Assembly: GCA_031276375.1 (NCBI GenBank)
Contig: JAISNE010000375.1
Span: 1-15,633 of the forward strand
Source of the DNA: Accumulibacter sp.
Lineage (GTDB): Bacteria > Pseudomonadota > Gammaproteobacteria > Burkholderiales > Rhodocyclaceae
Length of the DNA stretch: 15,633 nt
Direction of reading: 5' to 3'
Position numbers and translations under genes: made by a program. Within the stretch, counting starts at the first letter, position 1. Every line of letters begins with the position of its first letter. This document shows, one piece after another, positions 1-6,493 of the stretch. Under the pieces are notes generated by a model. That model was not told where the DNA came from and did no database searches. It was given only the letters and a program-made list of their open reading frames with translations.

Positions 1-310
1 TGAACCCTTCGGCGCGCTCGATGCCCAGACGCGCGCCATCATGCAGGAAAATCTGCTGCACATCTGGAGCCGCATCGGCACCACGGTGGTTTTCGTGACC
101 CACGACATCGACGAGGCGGTTTTCATGGCCGACCGCGTACTGGTGATGAGCGCCGGGCCGGGCAGAATCATCGCGGACATTGCCATCGAGCTTTCCCGGC
201 CACGCCATCGAGACATCACCACCGAGGACGCTTTCATCCACATCAAGCGGCAATGCCTCGACATCATCAATGTGGAAAGTCGCAAGGCCTTCGAGCGGCA
301 AAATTACTGA
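1..310 (+). CDS. ABC transporter ATP-binding protein, NitT/TauT (SsuB/TauB-like) family, C-terminal part
   Basis: This is the 3' end of a gene that begins before the window; the reading frame starts at base 2. The first residues are EPFGALDAQTR, the end of Walker B followed by the D-loop. The switch-histidine motif FVTHDIDEAVF follows at about residues 32-42 of the fragment. The segment VLVMSAGPGRI is typical of the nitrate/sulfonate/taurine/bicarbonate subfamily. Walker A, the Q-loop and the LSGGQ signature lie outside the window. The protein would hydrolyse ATP on the cytoplasmic face of an importer. It converges on the amidase gene at 355-1773, so it belongs to a different transcription unit from the minus-strand operon, although it is of the same transporter family as the two ATPases there. 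Family assignment is firm; the substrate is unknown. Confidence 0.93.
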   Translation, partial: EPFGALDAQTRAIMQENLLHIWSRIGTTVVFVTHDIDEAVFMADRVLVMSAGPGRIIADIAIELSRPRHRDITTEDAFIHIKRQCLDIINVESRKAFERQNY

Positions 311-355
311 AGCGTCATGTCACTGACCTCTTTCCTGTTCAGTGACTTGAACGCT
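311..355. terminator. Hairpin between convergent genes, possible bidirectional terminator
   Basis: An 8-bp perfect inverted repeat, GTCACTGA at 319-326 and TCAGTGAC at 339-346, encloses a 12-base loop. It is flanked by a second pairing arm, AGCGT at 311-315 with ACGCT at 351-355. It fills the gap between the stop of the plus-strand ATPase (310) and the stop of the minus-strand amidase (355). Neither side has a long T tract, so it is at best a weak or factor-assisted terminator. Its position between two 3' ends is the main argument for that role. Confidence 0.5.
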
Positions 356-1773
356 CAGATGGATTCGGCCAGCACGTTGCCTCCGATCAGCGGCAAGCGG
401 GATTCCTTTTGCAAGGCATGCGCGAACGAGAGCAAACACTGATCGCTGAACGCCTGGCTGAACAGGGTCAGGCCGGAGGGCAGGCCGTTTTGCAAGAAAC
501 CGGCGGGGACGGCGACGGCGGCGTAATCGAGCAGGTTGATGAAGCTGGAATAGTAGCCCAGGTCCAGATTGCGCTGGACCGGCTCGGCGTGTAGTTCGGC
601 GAGCGTCACCGGACGCGGGTAGGCGGGCGTGAGAACGAAGTCGAGGCCCGCGATGAGGCGGTCGCATTCCGCTTTCAATTCCTGCAGGCGATGCAGGGCG
701 CGGAAAGTGGCGATACCGGTGATTTTGGGAGCGGGCGCCAGCACTTCGCGGATCACCGGGAGCAAGGCTTCCGGATTGCTTTCCATGAACGCGCCAAGGC
801 GGCCGCTGTACCGTTCCGCCAGCCACGGGCCGCCGAACAGCAGGCGCGTGGTTTCCAGGAAGGGCGCGAAGTCGATTTCGACGGGCGATCCGCCAATGGC
901 TCGCAGATGCTCCACGGCTCGCGCGAAGATCGCGGCGCTTTCGGCGCAGCCCATGAATTCGGGTTCTCGGGGAAGACCAAACCGGAAAACCCTGGGGATG
1001 GCCGGAAAGTCCTTGCCGTCATTCCACGCCGGATTGGCGCGGCTGTACGCGTCCTCCGGGTCGGGCGCGGCAAGAGCGGTCAGCGCGAGCAGGCGACTCG
1101 CCTCGGCGGCGGTGCTCGTGAAATAGGTGATGCATTGCAGCGAGCGGCAAATAGGGACATGACCGGCATCTGAAATAATCCCTCGGCTCGTTTTCAGTCC
1201 CACCAGATTGTTCAGCGCGGCGGGCACTCTGCCGCTGCCGCCGACGTCGGTGCCCAGCGCGAAGCTGGAGAGGCCCAGGGCGACCGCCAGCGCCGAGCCG
1301 GAACTCGATCCGCCGGAGGGATAATCCGGATGAACGCTGTTCCTGCATTCGCCATAGGGCGAACGCGTGCCGTTCACCCCGGTGCCGAATTGGTCAAGAT
1401 TGGTTTTCCCGATCGGCACCGCGCCCAATTCGACGAGCCGGCGCACGATGGCGGCGGAAGTCTTCGGCGTGTAGGCAAACGCCGGGCAGGCAGCGGTGGT
1501 GGGAATGCCCGCGAGGTCGAGGCTGTCCTTGATGGCGAAGGGAACGCCGTGGAGCGGCAAAGTCTCGGGATGACGCTCATCGAGCACGGCAAGATAAGGC
1601 TCCAGCTCCTCTGGACTCAGGAGATGGATGAAAGCGTGGTACTCGTCGTCGAGAGCGAGCGCCTTTTCGCGCAGTTGGGCCACGAGCCGCCGGGGCGTGG
1701 TCTCGCCCGCGCGATAGCGCCTGGCAAGGGTTTCGAGGCGCAAATCGAAGGAAACATCCGTGGTGGTTTTCAT
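355..1773 (-). CDS. atzF: Allophanate hydrolase-type amidase (AtzF / amidase domain of DUR1,2), without the C-terminal domain
   Basis: This 472-residue amidase-signature enzyme should hydrolyse allophanate to ammonia and CO2 in the cytoplasm, the last step of biuret, urea-amidolyase or triazine nitrogen release. The Ser-cisSer-Lys triad is visible: Lys82 in VPFAIKDSLD, cis-Ser156 in GGSSSGSA and nucleophile Ser180 in GTDVGGSGRVP. The 74- and 24-residue spacings equal those I recall for AtzF (Lys91, Ser165, Ser189). Other segments resembling AtzF are IGKTNLDQFGTGVNGTRSPYG, AALNNLVGLK and, near the end, YYSSFINLLDYAAVAVPAGF. AtzF and related enzymes are about 600 residues with an extra C-terminal domain; this protein stops after the amidase domain. 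The reading frame extends upstream to 2433, but that part is antisense to the permease, so ATG 1773 was chosen although its Shine-Dalgarno is weak (GGA). It is the last gene of the minus-strand operon, 62 bases after the permease stop. An amidase with a different substrate remains possible. Confidence 0.82.
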   Translation of the reverse strand: MKTTTDVSFDLRLETLARRYRAGETTPRRLVAQLREKALALDDEYHAFIHLLSPEELEPYLAVLDERHPETLPLHGVPFAIKDSLDLAGIPTTAACPAFAYTPKTSAAIVRRLVELGAVPIGKTNLDQFGTGVNGTRSPYGECRNSVHPDYPSGGSSSGSALAVALGLSSFALGTDVGGSGRVPAALNNLVGLKTSRGIISDAGHVPICRSLQCITYFTSTAAEASRLLALTALAAPDPEDAYSRANPAWNDGKDFPAIPRVFRFGLPREPEFMGCAESAAIFARAVEHLRAIGGSPVEIDFAPFLETTRLLFGGPWLAERYSGRLGAFMESNPEALLPVIREVLAPAPKITGIATFRALHRLQELKAECDRLIAGLDFVLTPAYPRPVTLAELHAEPVQRNLDLGYYSSFINLLDYAAVAVPAGFLQNGLPSGLTLFSQAFSDQCLLSFAHALQKESRLPLIGGNVLAESI

Positions 1774-1835
1774 CAAGTGTCCAAAGGCTTGGTTAGCGTG
1801 AAGTTTTATCCATGATTCGGCGCAAGTTCGCCGGA

Positions 1836-2675
1836 TCAGCGCGTTCCGTTGGCCTGGCCGTTTTCGGCGCCATACCAGGGCAGGAATTTCCGCAGGCCGC
1901 AAACGAACGCGTAATCGAACAGAAAACCCAGGAGTCCCAGGGTAATCAGCCCGACGAACATGTGATCCACGCGGAAAACCTGCTGCGATAGCTGGATCAG
2001 GTAGCCCACGCCGAACTGCGCGCCGGTCAGTTCCGAGGCCACGAGCAAGACCAGCGCGCTGCCGAGGGCAATGCGCACGCCGGCGATGATGAACGGAAGC
2101 GCGGCGGGCAGGATGAGGAAGATCAACATGCGCCAGCCGCGCGCTCCCAGGCTCGCGGCGGCGCGGCTGAACAAGGGATTCGTGTCGCGCGTGCCAAGGT
2201 AGGTGTTGACCCAGACCGGGAAGAAAACGCCGAACGCGATGAGGACGATCTTGGAAATTTCCCCGATCCCGAACCAGAAAATCGCCAGCGGCACGAAGGC
2301 CAGCGAGGGAATGGCGCGAAAGATCTGCACCAGCGGATTCAGCAAGCAGTGGACTCCGGGCAGGCGCGCCATGAGGATACCCAGCGCAAGCCCCAGGAAG
2401 GAGCCAATGGCGAAACCCAGGAAGGCGCGCCACAAACTACTGAGTACGTGGCGGATCAATTCACCGCTGGCGATCAGATCGACGGCCGAACGGGCGACCA
2501 CGGAAGGCGCGGGCAACATGATGGGATTGATCCAGCCGCTGCGGCTGACGCTTTCCCAAAGAACGACGAAGGCCAGCAAACCCAGGGCGCCAAGCTGGAA
2601 ATTCTGCCCGAGGATTTGTTTGCCCAGCGCCCGGGTCCTTGCCTTCAGCGCGTTCAACGCAAGTGTGGCGCTCAT
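1836..2675 (-). CDS. ABC transporter permease, NitT/TauT (SsuC/TauC-like) family
   Basis: This 279-residue inner-membrane permease has about six hydrophobic segments, beginning near residues 28-42 and 86-104. The coupling (EAA-type) loop is at about 171-191, RAAASLGARGWRMLIFLILP, where it contacts the ATPase. Segments such as FRAIPSLAFVPLAIFWFGIG and SELTGAQFGVGYLI are typical of sulfonate/taurine/nitrate permeases. Its ATG overlaps the stop of the upstream ATPase gene in an ATGA junction at 2672-2675. A good GGAGG Shine-Dalgarno lies inside the end of the ATPase gene, so translation of the two is probably coupled. Together with that ATPase it forms the best-defined transporter pair of the operon. 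The substrate cannot be read from the sequence; the neighbouring hydrolases suggest an organic nitrogen compound. Confidence 0.93.
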   Translation of the reverse strand: MSATLALNALKARTRALGKQILGQNFQLGALGLLAFVVLWESVSRSGWINPIMLPAPSVVARSAVDLIASGELIRHVLSSLWRAFLGFAIGSFLGLALGILMARLPGVHCLLNPLVQIFRAIPSLAFVPLAIFWFGIGEISKIVLIAFGVFFPVWVNTYLGTRDTNPLFSRAAASLGARGWRMLIFLILPAALPFIIAGVRIALGSALVLLVASELTGAQFGVGYLIQLSQQVFRVDHMFVGLITLGLLGFLFDYAFVCGLRKFLPWYGAENGQANGTR

Positions 2676-3661
2676 TCGCTGCCCTCCACGCCGATGGCCT
2701 GGGCCAGGCGTTCGTAGAGCCGGTTGAATTCCGGCGATGTCCGCTTTCTCGGACGGGAATCCTCCGGCAGGCGAATGTCTTCCACGATGCGTCCCGGCCT
2801 GGAAGACAGCACGACGATGCGCGAGGAAAGAAAGATGGCCTCGCTGATGTTGTGCGTGACGAAGAGGATCGTCTTTCGGGTGCGTGTCCAGATGTCCAGC
2901 AATTGCCGTTGCAGGCTCTCGCGCGTCATGGCGTCCAGTGCGGCGAACGGTTCATCCATGAGCAGCACCGCCGGATGGGTCGCCAGGGCGCGGGCGATCG
3001 CCACGCGCTGCTTCATGCCGCCGGAAAGCTCGAACGGATACTGCGCGCCGATGTGCGGCAAACCCACGAGATCGAGAAGCGCCCCGACCTCGGCCTTGCG
3101 CCTTTCCGCCGACATCCCCGCCATGAGCAGGCCGTAGGCGATGTTGCTTTCCACGGTCAGCCACGGAAAGAGCGAATAATCCTGGAATACGACACCGCGA
3201 TCCGGATCGGGGCCGTGGATGGCCTTGCCGTCCAGGCGCAGTTCGCCCGCTGTCGGCGCCAGGAAACCCGCCACCATGTTGAGCAGGGTCGTTTTGCCGC
3301 AGCCGCTGGGGCCCAGCAGGCAGACGAACTCGCCGGCGTCGATGGCGAGCGTGACATCCGCGATGGCCGTGATTCGCGTACCCAGCCGGGTGTGATAGGT
3401 ATGCGTCAGCGCCCGGCATTCGATCAGCGGGCCTCCAGGCTCGGCGAGCGCGCGCGCCGCGCGCTCGTCCGGCGAACCGTGGAGAGGCGTTCTCTCCGTG
3501 GTTTCGCTCCGCTTATCCTCGACACTCATGCCCGGATGATGCCTCGGGGAGTCGTTGTCGCGCCGGTAAGGATTCAGCCGCCCGAACAGCCGCCAGAATA
3601 GCTGCCCGAATCCGGCGCCGGAAAGATTCCCGGTTTTGCCTATCGAAAGAGAAAGTTTCAT
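2672..3661 (-). CDS. ABC transporter ATP-binding protein, NitT/TauT (SsuB/TauB-like) family
   Basis: This is a 329-residue cytoplasmic ATPase for an importer. With the start at 3661, Walker A GPSGCGKTT is at about 117-125, the Q-loop VFQDYSLFPW at about 158-167, signature LSGGMKQR at about 212-219, Walker B LLMDEPFAALD at about 233-243, and the switch His in FVTHNISEAIF at about 270. The start is uncertain. ATG 3730 lies inside an inverted repeat and is rejected. ATG 3661 has GGAG ten bases upstream and is chosen. ATG 3529 would give a protein of more usual length, but has no clear Shine-Dalgarno. With the chosen start the first ~76 residues precede the ATPase fold and look unstructured and Arg/Asp-rich. 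The gene overlaps the downstream permease by four bases. Its leader contains a hairpin that can cover the ribosome binding site. Confidence 0.92.
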   Translation of the reverse strand: MKLSLSIGKTGNLSGAGFGQLFWRLFGRLNPYRRDNDSPRHHPGMSVEDKRSETTERTPLHGSPDERAARALAEPGGPLIECRALTHTYHTRLGTRITAIADVTLAIDAGEFVCLLGPSGCGKTTLLNMVAGFLAPTAGELRLDGKAIHGPDPDRGVVFQDYSLFPWLTVESNIAYGLLMAGMSAERRKAEVGALLDLVGLPHIGAQYPFELSGGMKQRVAIARALATHPAVLLMDEPFAALDAMTRESLQRQLLDIWTRTRKTILFVTHNISEAIFLSSRIVVLSSRPGRIVEDIRLPEDSRPRKRTSPEFNRLYERLAQAIGVEGSE

Positions 3662-3705
3662 CGTAAAACCGCTCCGCTTGAAACGCCGCCCGAAAGGAGC
3701 GGCAC
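3662..3705 (-). promoter_or_regulatory. Structured leader with two mutually exclusive hairpins over the ATPase ribosome binding site
   Basis: In the mRNA sense (minus strand), the Shine-Dalgarno of the 3661 start lies in GGAGCGG (3675-3669). It is perfectly complementary to CCGCTCC just upstream (3702-3696). The upstream arm can also pair with GGGCGGC (roughly 3691-3685), which would leave the Shine-Dalgarno free. The leader of the permease at 4582 has a related sequence (see 4583-4628). The pairing is seen directly; a regulatory function is inference. Confidence 0.4.
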
Positions 3706-3776
3706 ATGGGGCCGGCTTCCTGCCGGCCATTCACATTGATGAACTTCATGACCCCGCCGGCAAGATGCCGGCCCCA
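3706..3776. repeat. Inverted repeat of the GCCGGC family upstream of the ATPase gene
   Basis: Two arms of about 21 bases, centred on GCCGGCTTCCTGCCGGC (3711-3727) and GCCGGCAAGATGCCGGC (3756-3772), are inverted relative to each other with a spacer of about 29 bases. Each arm is itself a near-palindrome. The same family recurs as a perfect pair at 4629-4681. It lies between permease 3824-4582 and the ATPase gene and could form strong mRNA stems. It looks like a dispersed intergenic repeat rather than coding sequence. Confidence 0.85.
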
Positions 3777-3823
3777 CGGATGGTTGGAGCGACATCCCTT
3801 CCGGGTTGTCGCCAATCTCCCGC

Positions 3824-4582
3824 TCAAGCCTGTTCCCAGTGGACGAGCCTGTGGCCGATCCAGACAAAGATGGAGTCCAGTGTCGCGCCGAGAACGCCCA
3901 ACTCCACCAGGCCGACAAACATCCGGTCGACCAGGATGTATTGCCGCGCCTCCTCCAGGCGGTAACCGATGCCCGCGGAGGCGCCGGTCAGTTCGGCGGC
4001 GACCAGGCTGAGGAAGGACAGGGCGGCGCCGAAGCGCAGACCGGCGAAGATGTGCGGCGCGGAGGCCGGAATGACGACCTGGAAAAATTCGAGTCCGCGC
4101 GAGGCGCCCAGGGATCGCGCCGCCCGGATATATATGTCCGGCACGTGCTCCATGCCGTGATGCGTGCTGAGCCACACGGCCAGGAAAACGCTGTACGCGA
4201 TGACGAAGTATTTCGACTGCTCGCCGATCCCGAACCAGACGACGGCGACGGGCACCAGGGCGATGGCCGGAATCGGCCGCAGCAGGTTGAACAAGGGATT
4301 CAGGCCGATGGAGAAAATCCTGACGCGCGAGGTCAGCAGCCCGGTCAGCACACCGAGCGTCGCGCCGATGAAAAAACCGGTCGCGGCCCGGCGCAGCGAT
4401 ACCAGGGCGTCAGTCCACAGTACGCCGGAGCGGATCATTTCGCCCGCCGCGAAGAACACCTGGACAGGCGAGGGAAAGAGGACGGGATTGACGATGCGCA
4501 AGGCGGCGAGAAGCTGCCAGGCGGCGATGATGCCCGCGATCGGCAGGATGGCGTCGCGGAATCTGATGCAAAGATTGTTCAT
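3824..4582 (-). CDS. ABC transporter permease, NitT/TauT (SsuC/TauC-like) family (second)
   Basis: This 252-residue inner-membrane permease is a paralogue of the one at 1836-2675. Shared landmarks are LRPIPAIALVPVAVVWFGIG at about 101-120, the coupling loop RAARSLGASRGLEFFQVVIP at about 153-172, and AAELTGASAGIGYRLEEARQ. The final ~45 residues run parallel as well, with DRMFVGLVELGVLGATLD here and DHMFVGLITLGLLGFLFD there. ATG 4582 has GGAG about ten bases upstream. The gene lies between two repeat-bearing gaps, 460 bases after the amidohydrolase gene and 162 bases before the ATPase gene, so it may be only loosely coupled to either. It may pair with ATPase 2672-3661 as a heterodimeric membrane part, or with ATPase 7519-8400, which has no adjacent permease. 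Confidence 0.92.
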   Translation of the reverse strand: MNNLCIRFRDAILPIAGIIAAWQLLAALRIVNPVLFPSPVQVFFAAGEMIRSGVLWTDALVSLRRAATGFFIGATLGVLTGLLTSRVRIFSIGLNPLFNLLRPIPAIALVPVAVVWFGIGEQSKYFVIAYSVFLAVWLSTHHGMEHVPDIYIRAARSLGASRGLEFFQVVIPASAPHIFAGLRFGAALSFLSLVAAELTGASAGIGYRLEEARQYILVDRMFVGLVELGVLGATLDSIFVWIGHRLVHWEQA

Positions 4583-4628
4583 CGTAACTCGCTCCGGTTT
4601 GAAACGCCGTCCCTTCGGGCGGCAAGCA
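4583..4628 (-). promoter_or_regulatory. Leader related to that at 3662-3705, with a strong hairpin
   Basis: Reading from the start codon outward, this leader aligns with the one before the ATPase at 3661. Both have the end CGTAA beside the start, GCTCCG, GAAACGCCG, a GC-rich hairpin, then a GCCGGC repeat. In the mRNA the hairpin is GCCGCCC-GAA-GGGACGGC (about 4622-4605), with one bulged A. Unlike the other leader, there is no upstream sequence able to cover the Shine-Dalgarno. The likeness of two leaders in one operon suggests duplication or insertion of the same repeat element at both sites. Confidence 0.45.
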
Positions 4629-4681
4629 GGGCCGGCATCCTGCCGGCCAGGGTTGATGAATGGCCGGCAGGATGCCGGCCC
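4629..4681. repeat. Perfect 21-bp inverted repeat, GCCGGC family
   Basis: The arms at 4629-4649 and 4661-4681 are exact reverse complements, with an 11-base loop. The core is GCCGGCATCCTGCCGGC, so each arm is also internally near-palindromic. It belongs to the same family as 3706-3776. It sits just upstream of the permease start at 4582 and in mRNA would form a very stable stem between that gene and the amidohydrolase gene. Confidence 0.9.
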
Positions 4682-4751
4682 TACTGTCGGTCACGCTGGA
4701 AAGCAAGAACTCGATGGGCAGGTTTTCATACCAGCTTGCCGCCCATCCAAT

Positions 4752-4838
4752 CAGAGGACAGAAGACAGATGACTGAAGACAGTAATTCTTGCGGCGCGTA
4801 GCGCCGGTAATTGACTGTCCTCTGTCCTCTGTCTTCTG
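4752..4838. repeat. Imperfect inverted repeat made of short GA(A/G)GACAGA units around a GC hairpin
   Basis: The left side (4752-4782) is built of units like GAGGACAGAAGACAGA. The right side (4814-4838) carries the reverse-complement type TGTCCTCTGTCCTCTGTC. Between them lies a perfect stem, CGGCGC (4792-4797), loop GTA, GCGCCG (4801-4806), flanked by AATT on both sides. The arms are not exact copies. It is non-coding and most likely a dispersed repeat. Confidence 0.75.
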
Positions 4839-4901
4839 GATATCAGGCCATGCTTTCGTGCCCCCTCTCGCTTTTTTCGAGACGAGGCGGTCAAGATACC
4901 T

Positions 4902-4970
4902 GTCATTCCCGCGCAGGCGGGAATCCAGTATTCCGCGCCTTTTCTGGATTCCCGCCTGCGCGGGAATGAC
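4902..4970. repeat. Perfect 27-bp inverted repeat containing two dRS3-like palindromes
   Basis: The arms at 4902-4928 and 4944-4970 are exact reverse complements with a 15-base loop. Each contains ATTCCC-N8-GGGAAT, the consensus of the neisserial dRS3 element, here with GCGCAGGC in the middle (4905-4924 and 4948-4967). Elements of this kind are scattered through intergenic regions of many proteobacteria. It lies about 75 bases after the stop of the amidohydrolase gene and may stabilise or end its transcript. Confidence 0.9.
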
Positions 4971-5042
4971 GGGGTGGGAAACGCTTCGGGTCATCCGATA
5001 ATTTCTTCCAAAAAATTGTGTCGGATTCAAGGTGACTGCCTC

Positions 5043-6449
5043 CTACTTTTGGGCTGTTTTCGGACGGTACAGGTCGGACGCGCCGTGTACGCGCTTGATT
5101 CCGGGCACGGAGCCGACACGGACGGCCAGTTCCCGGTACTGTCTGACGAATTCCCGTCCATCCCAGCCGACGGGCTGGCCCGCGGCCAGGACGGGCCGTC
5201 CATCGACAAGCACGGCGACGATCTGGTCCCTGTTGTAATAACGCACGAGTTCCCACTCGAAATCCCATGAGGGCTGGGTTTCCGGTCGGTCGGTGTCGAG
5301 GATCAGGAAATCGGCGCGAGCGCCCGGCTCCAGCACGCCAACGTCGCTCCATCCCGCCGCGTCGGCGGAGCCTCGCGTAATGGCGTCGACCCATGTCCAT
5401 CCCGCGCCCGCCGAGAAGTCCGCCGTCCGCAGGCCGAAGGCAAGACGCTGGGCATGCTCCGCCGCGTCGAGCGTCCTGAATCCATCGAAACGGGTATTGT
5501 CGGAACCCAGGCCGAAACGGACGCCATGCGCGGCAAAGGCCAGGGCCGGCGCGACCGCGTTGCCTTTCCACTCGCTGGCGACGGGATTGTAGGCAACCGC
5601 CGCGCCCGTCTCGCGCAGCAGGGCGACTTCCCGGTCGGTGGCCAAGGTGGCGTGATGGATCAGCACATGCGGCCCGAGCACGCCGGTCTCGTTGAGCAAC
5701 TCCAGCGGACGTTTTCCAGACGCGAGAATACAGTCGTGCACCTCCGGGAAATGCTCGTTGGCGTGGAGTTGATAGAGGATCCCGCGCTTGCTGGCGTGCT
5801 CGCTGATCGCCGCGAGCGTTTCCGGGCGGTTGCCAAAAAAACTGCTGCTCGAAACCGAGGGCGTGACGCGCGCGTAGTGGGCCGTTTCCTCGATGTGCGC
5901 GTCGATGCGCGCCAGGATTTCCGCCAGGGAACGCGCCGCGCCGCCGGACGCGGCTTCACCGTCGAATTCGTCGAGGCCGGCGGACGAGCGCAGACGGATG
6001 CCGGTCTCCTCGGCCGCGCGGTGTACCGCCGCGTTCCGCGACGAGTCGTTCAGCGCGTAGTTGACGACGCCGGTGAATCCGCCGCGCAACTGTTCGAGGA
6101 ATTGCCATTTCGCGGAGACATAGGCCGCCTCGTCGTCGAGGGCGTTCTCCATCGGCACCCACAGCCGCCGCCAGATCTGGGCCGGCTCGCCACCGATCAG
6201 TATCTTGCCGAAGGTTTGCCCAAGATGCGTGTGCGCGTCGATGAACCCCGGAACGATGGCGTGGCCGGGGAGCGACAAGGCGCTTGCCGCGTCGGTGGGA
6301 CTCAATTCCGGGAGGGGGCCGGCGAAGACCACCCGGCCATCCTCGACGGCCAGGGCGTGATTTTTCCGGGGGCCGTTCCGCGTGAGAAGAATCTCGGGCT
6401 TCAGGGCGAAGCGTTTATGTTTCAGGGTTTCGAGAAGGTCGTTCGTCAT
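5043..6449 (-). CDS. Metal-dependent amidohydrolase of the ATZ/TRZ (cytosine deaminase-like) family
   Basis: This 468-residue cytoplasmic hydrolase has an amidohydrolase (TIM-barrel) fold. The expected ligands are visible: HxH in PGFIDAHTHLGQ (His73, His75), His229 with the proposed catalytic Glu232 in QLHANEH, His265 in LIHHATL, and Asp317 in GLGSDNTR. The set matches deaminases and dechlorinases such as the AtzA/AtzB/TrzN group, guanine deaminase and cytosine deaminase. The product could be a deaminated or ring-hydrolysed heterocycle. The N-terminal and C-terminal segments (AVEDGRVVFAG; ADFLILDTDRP, VLVDGRPVLA) form the usual small composite domain. ATG 6449 was chosen over the more upstream in-frame ATG 6467 because GGAG lies six bases before it, while 6467 has no Shine-Dalgarno. 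It starts 44 bases after the binding-protein gene. Exact substrate unknown; deaminase of a purine, pyrimidine or triazine-like ring is the leading guess. Confidence 0.88.
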   Translation of the reverse strand: MTNDLLETLKHKRFALKPEILLTRNGPRKNHALAVEDGRVVFAGPLPELSPTDAASALSLPGHAIVPGFIDAHTHLGQTFGKILIGGEPAQIWRRLWVPMENALDDEAAYVSAKWQFLEQLRGGFTGVVNYALNDSSRNAAVHRAAEETGIRLRSSAGLDEFDGEAASGGAARSLAEILARIDAHIEETAHYARVTPSVSSSSFFGNRPETLAAISEHASKRGILYQLHANEHFPEVHDCILASGKRPLELLNETGVLGPHVLIHHATLATDREVALLRETGAAVAYNPVASEWKGNAVAPALAFAAHGVRFGLGSDNTRFDGFRTLDAAEHAQRLAFGLRTADFSAGAGWTWVDAITRGSADAAGWSDVGVLEPGARADFLILDTDRPETQPSWDFEWELVRYYNRDQIVAVLVDGRPVLAAGQPVGWDGREFVRQYRELAVRVGSVPGIKRVHGASDLYRPKTAQK

Positions 6450-6493
6450 CGGGTGCTCCACGTTCATGGGAAGGCGCCGCTTGGCTCGCGGGA

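Noticed and set aside
1774..2433. In-frame upstream extension of the allophanate-hydrolase-type gene
   Set aside because: It overlaps the permease gene on the same strand in another frame, and its translation is Arg/Ala/Pro-rich without family features; the amidase similarity begins at ATG 1773.
3806..4801. Plus-strand open frame of 331 codons
   Set aside because: It is antisense to the permease gene; its composition is Asp/Gly/Arg-rich as expected from a GC-rich shadow frame, with no motif.
4583..5042. CRISPR array or insertion sequence in the repeat block
   Set aside because: The repeats are inverted pairs of different families without regular spacers, and there is no transposase frame.
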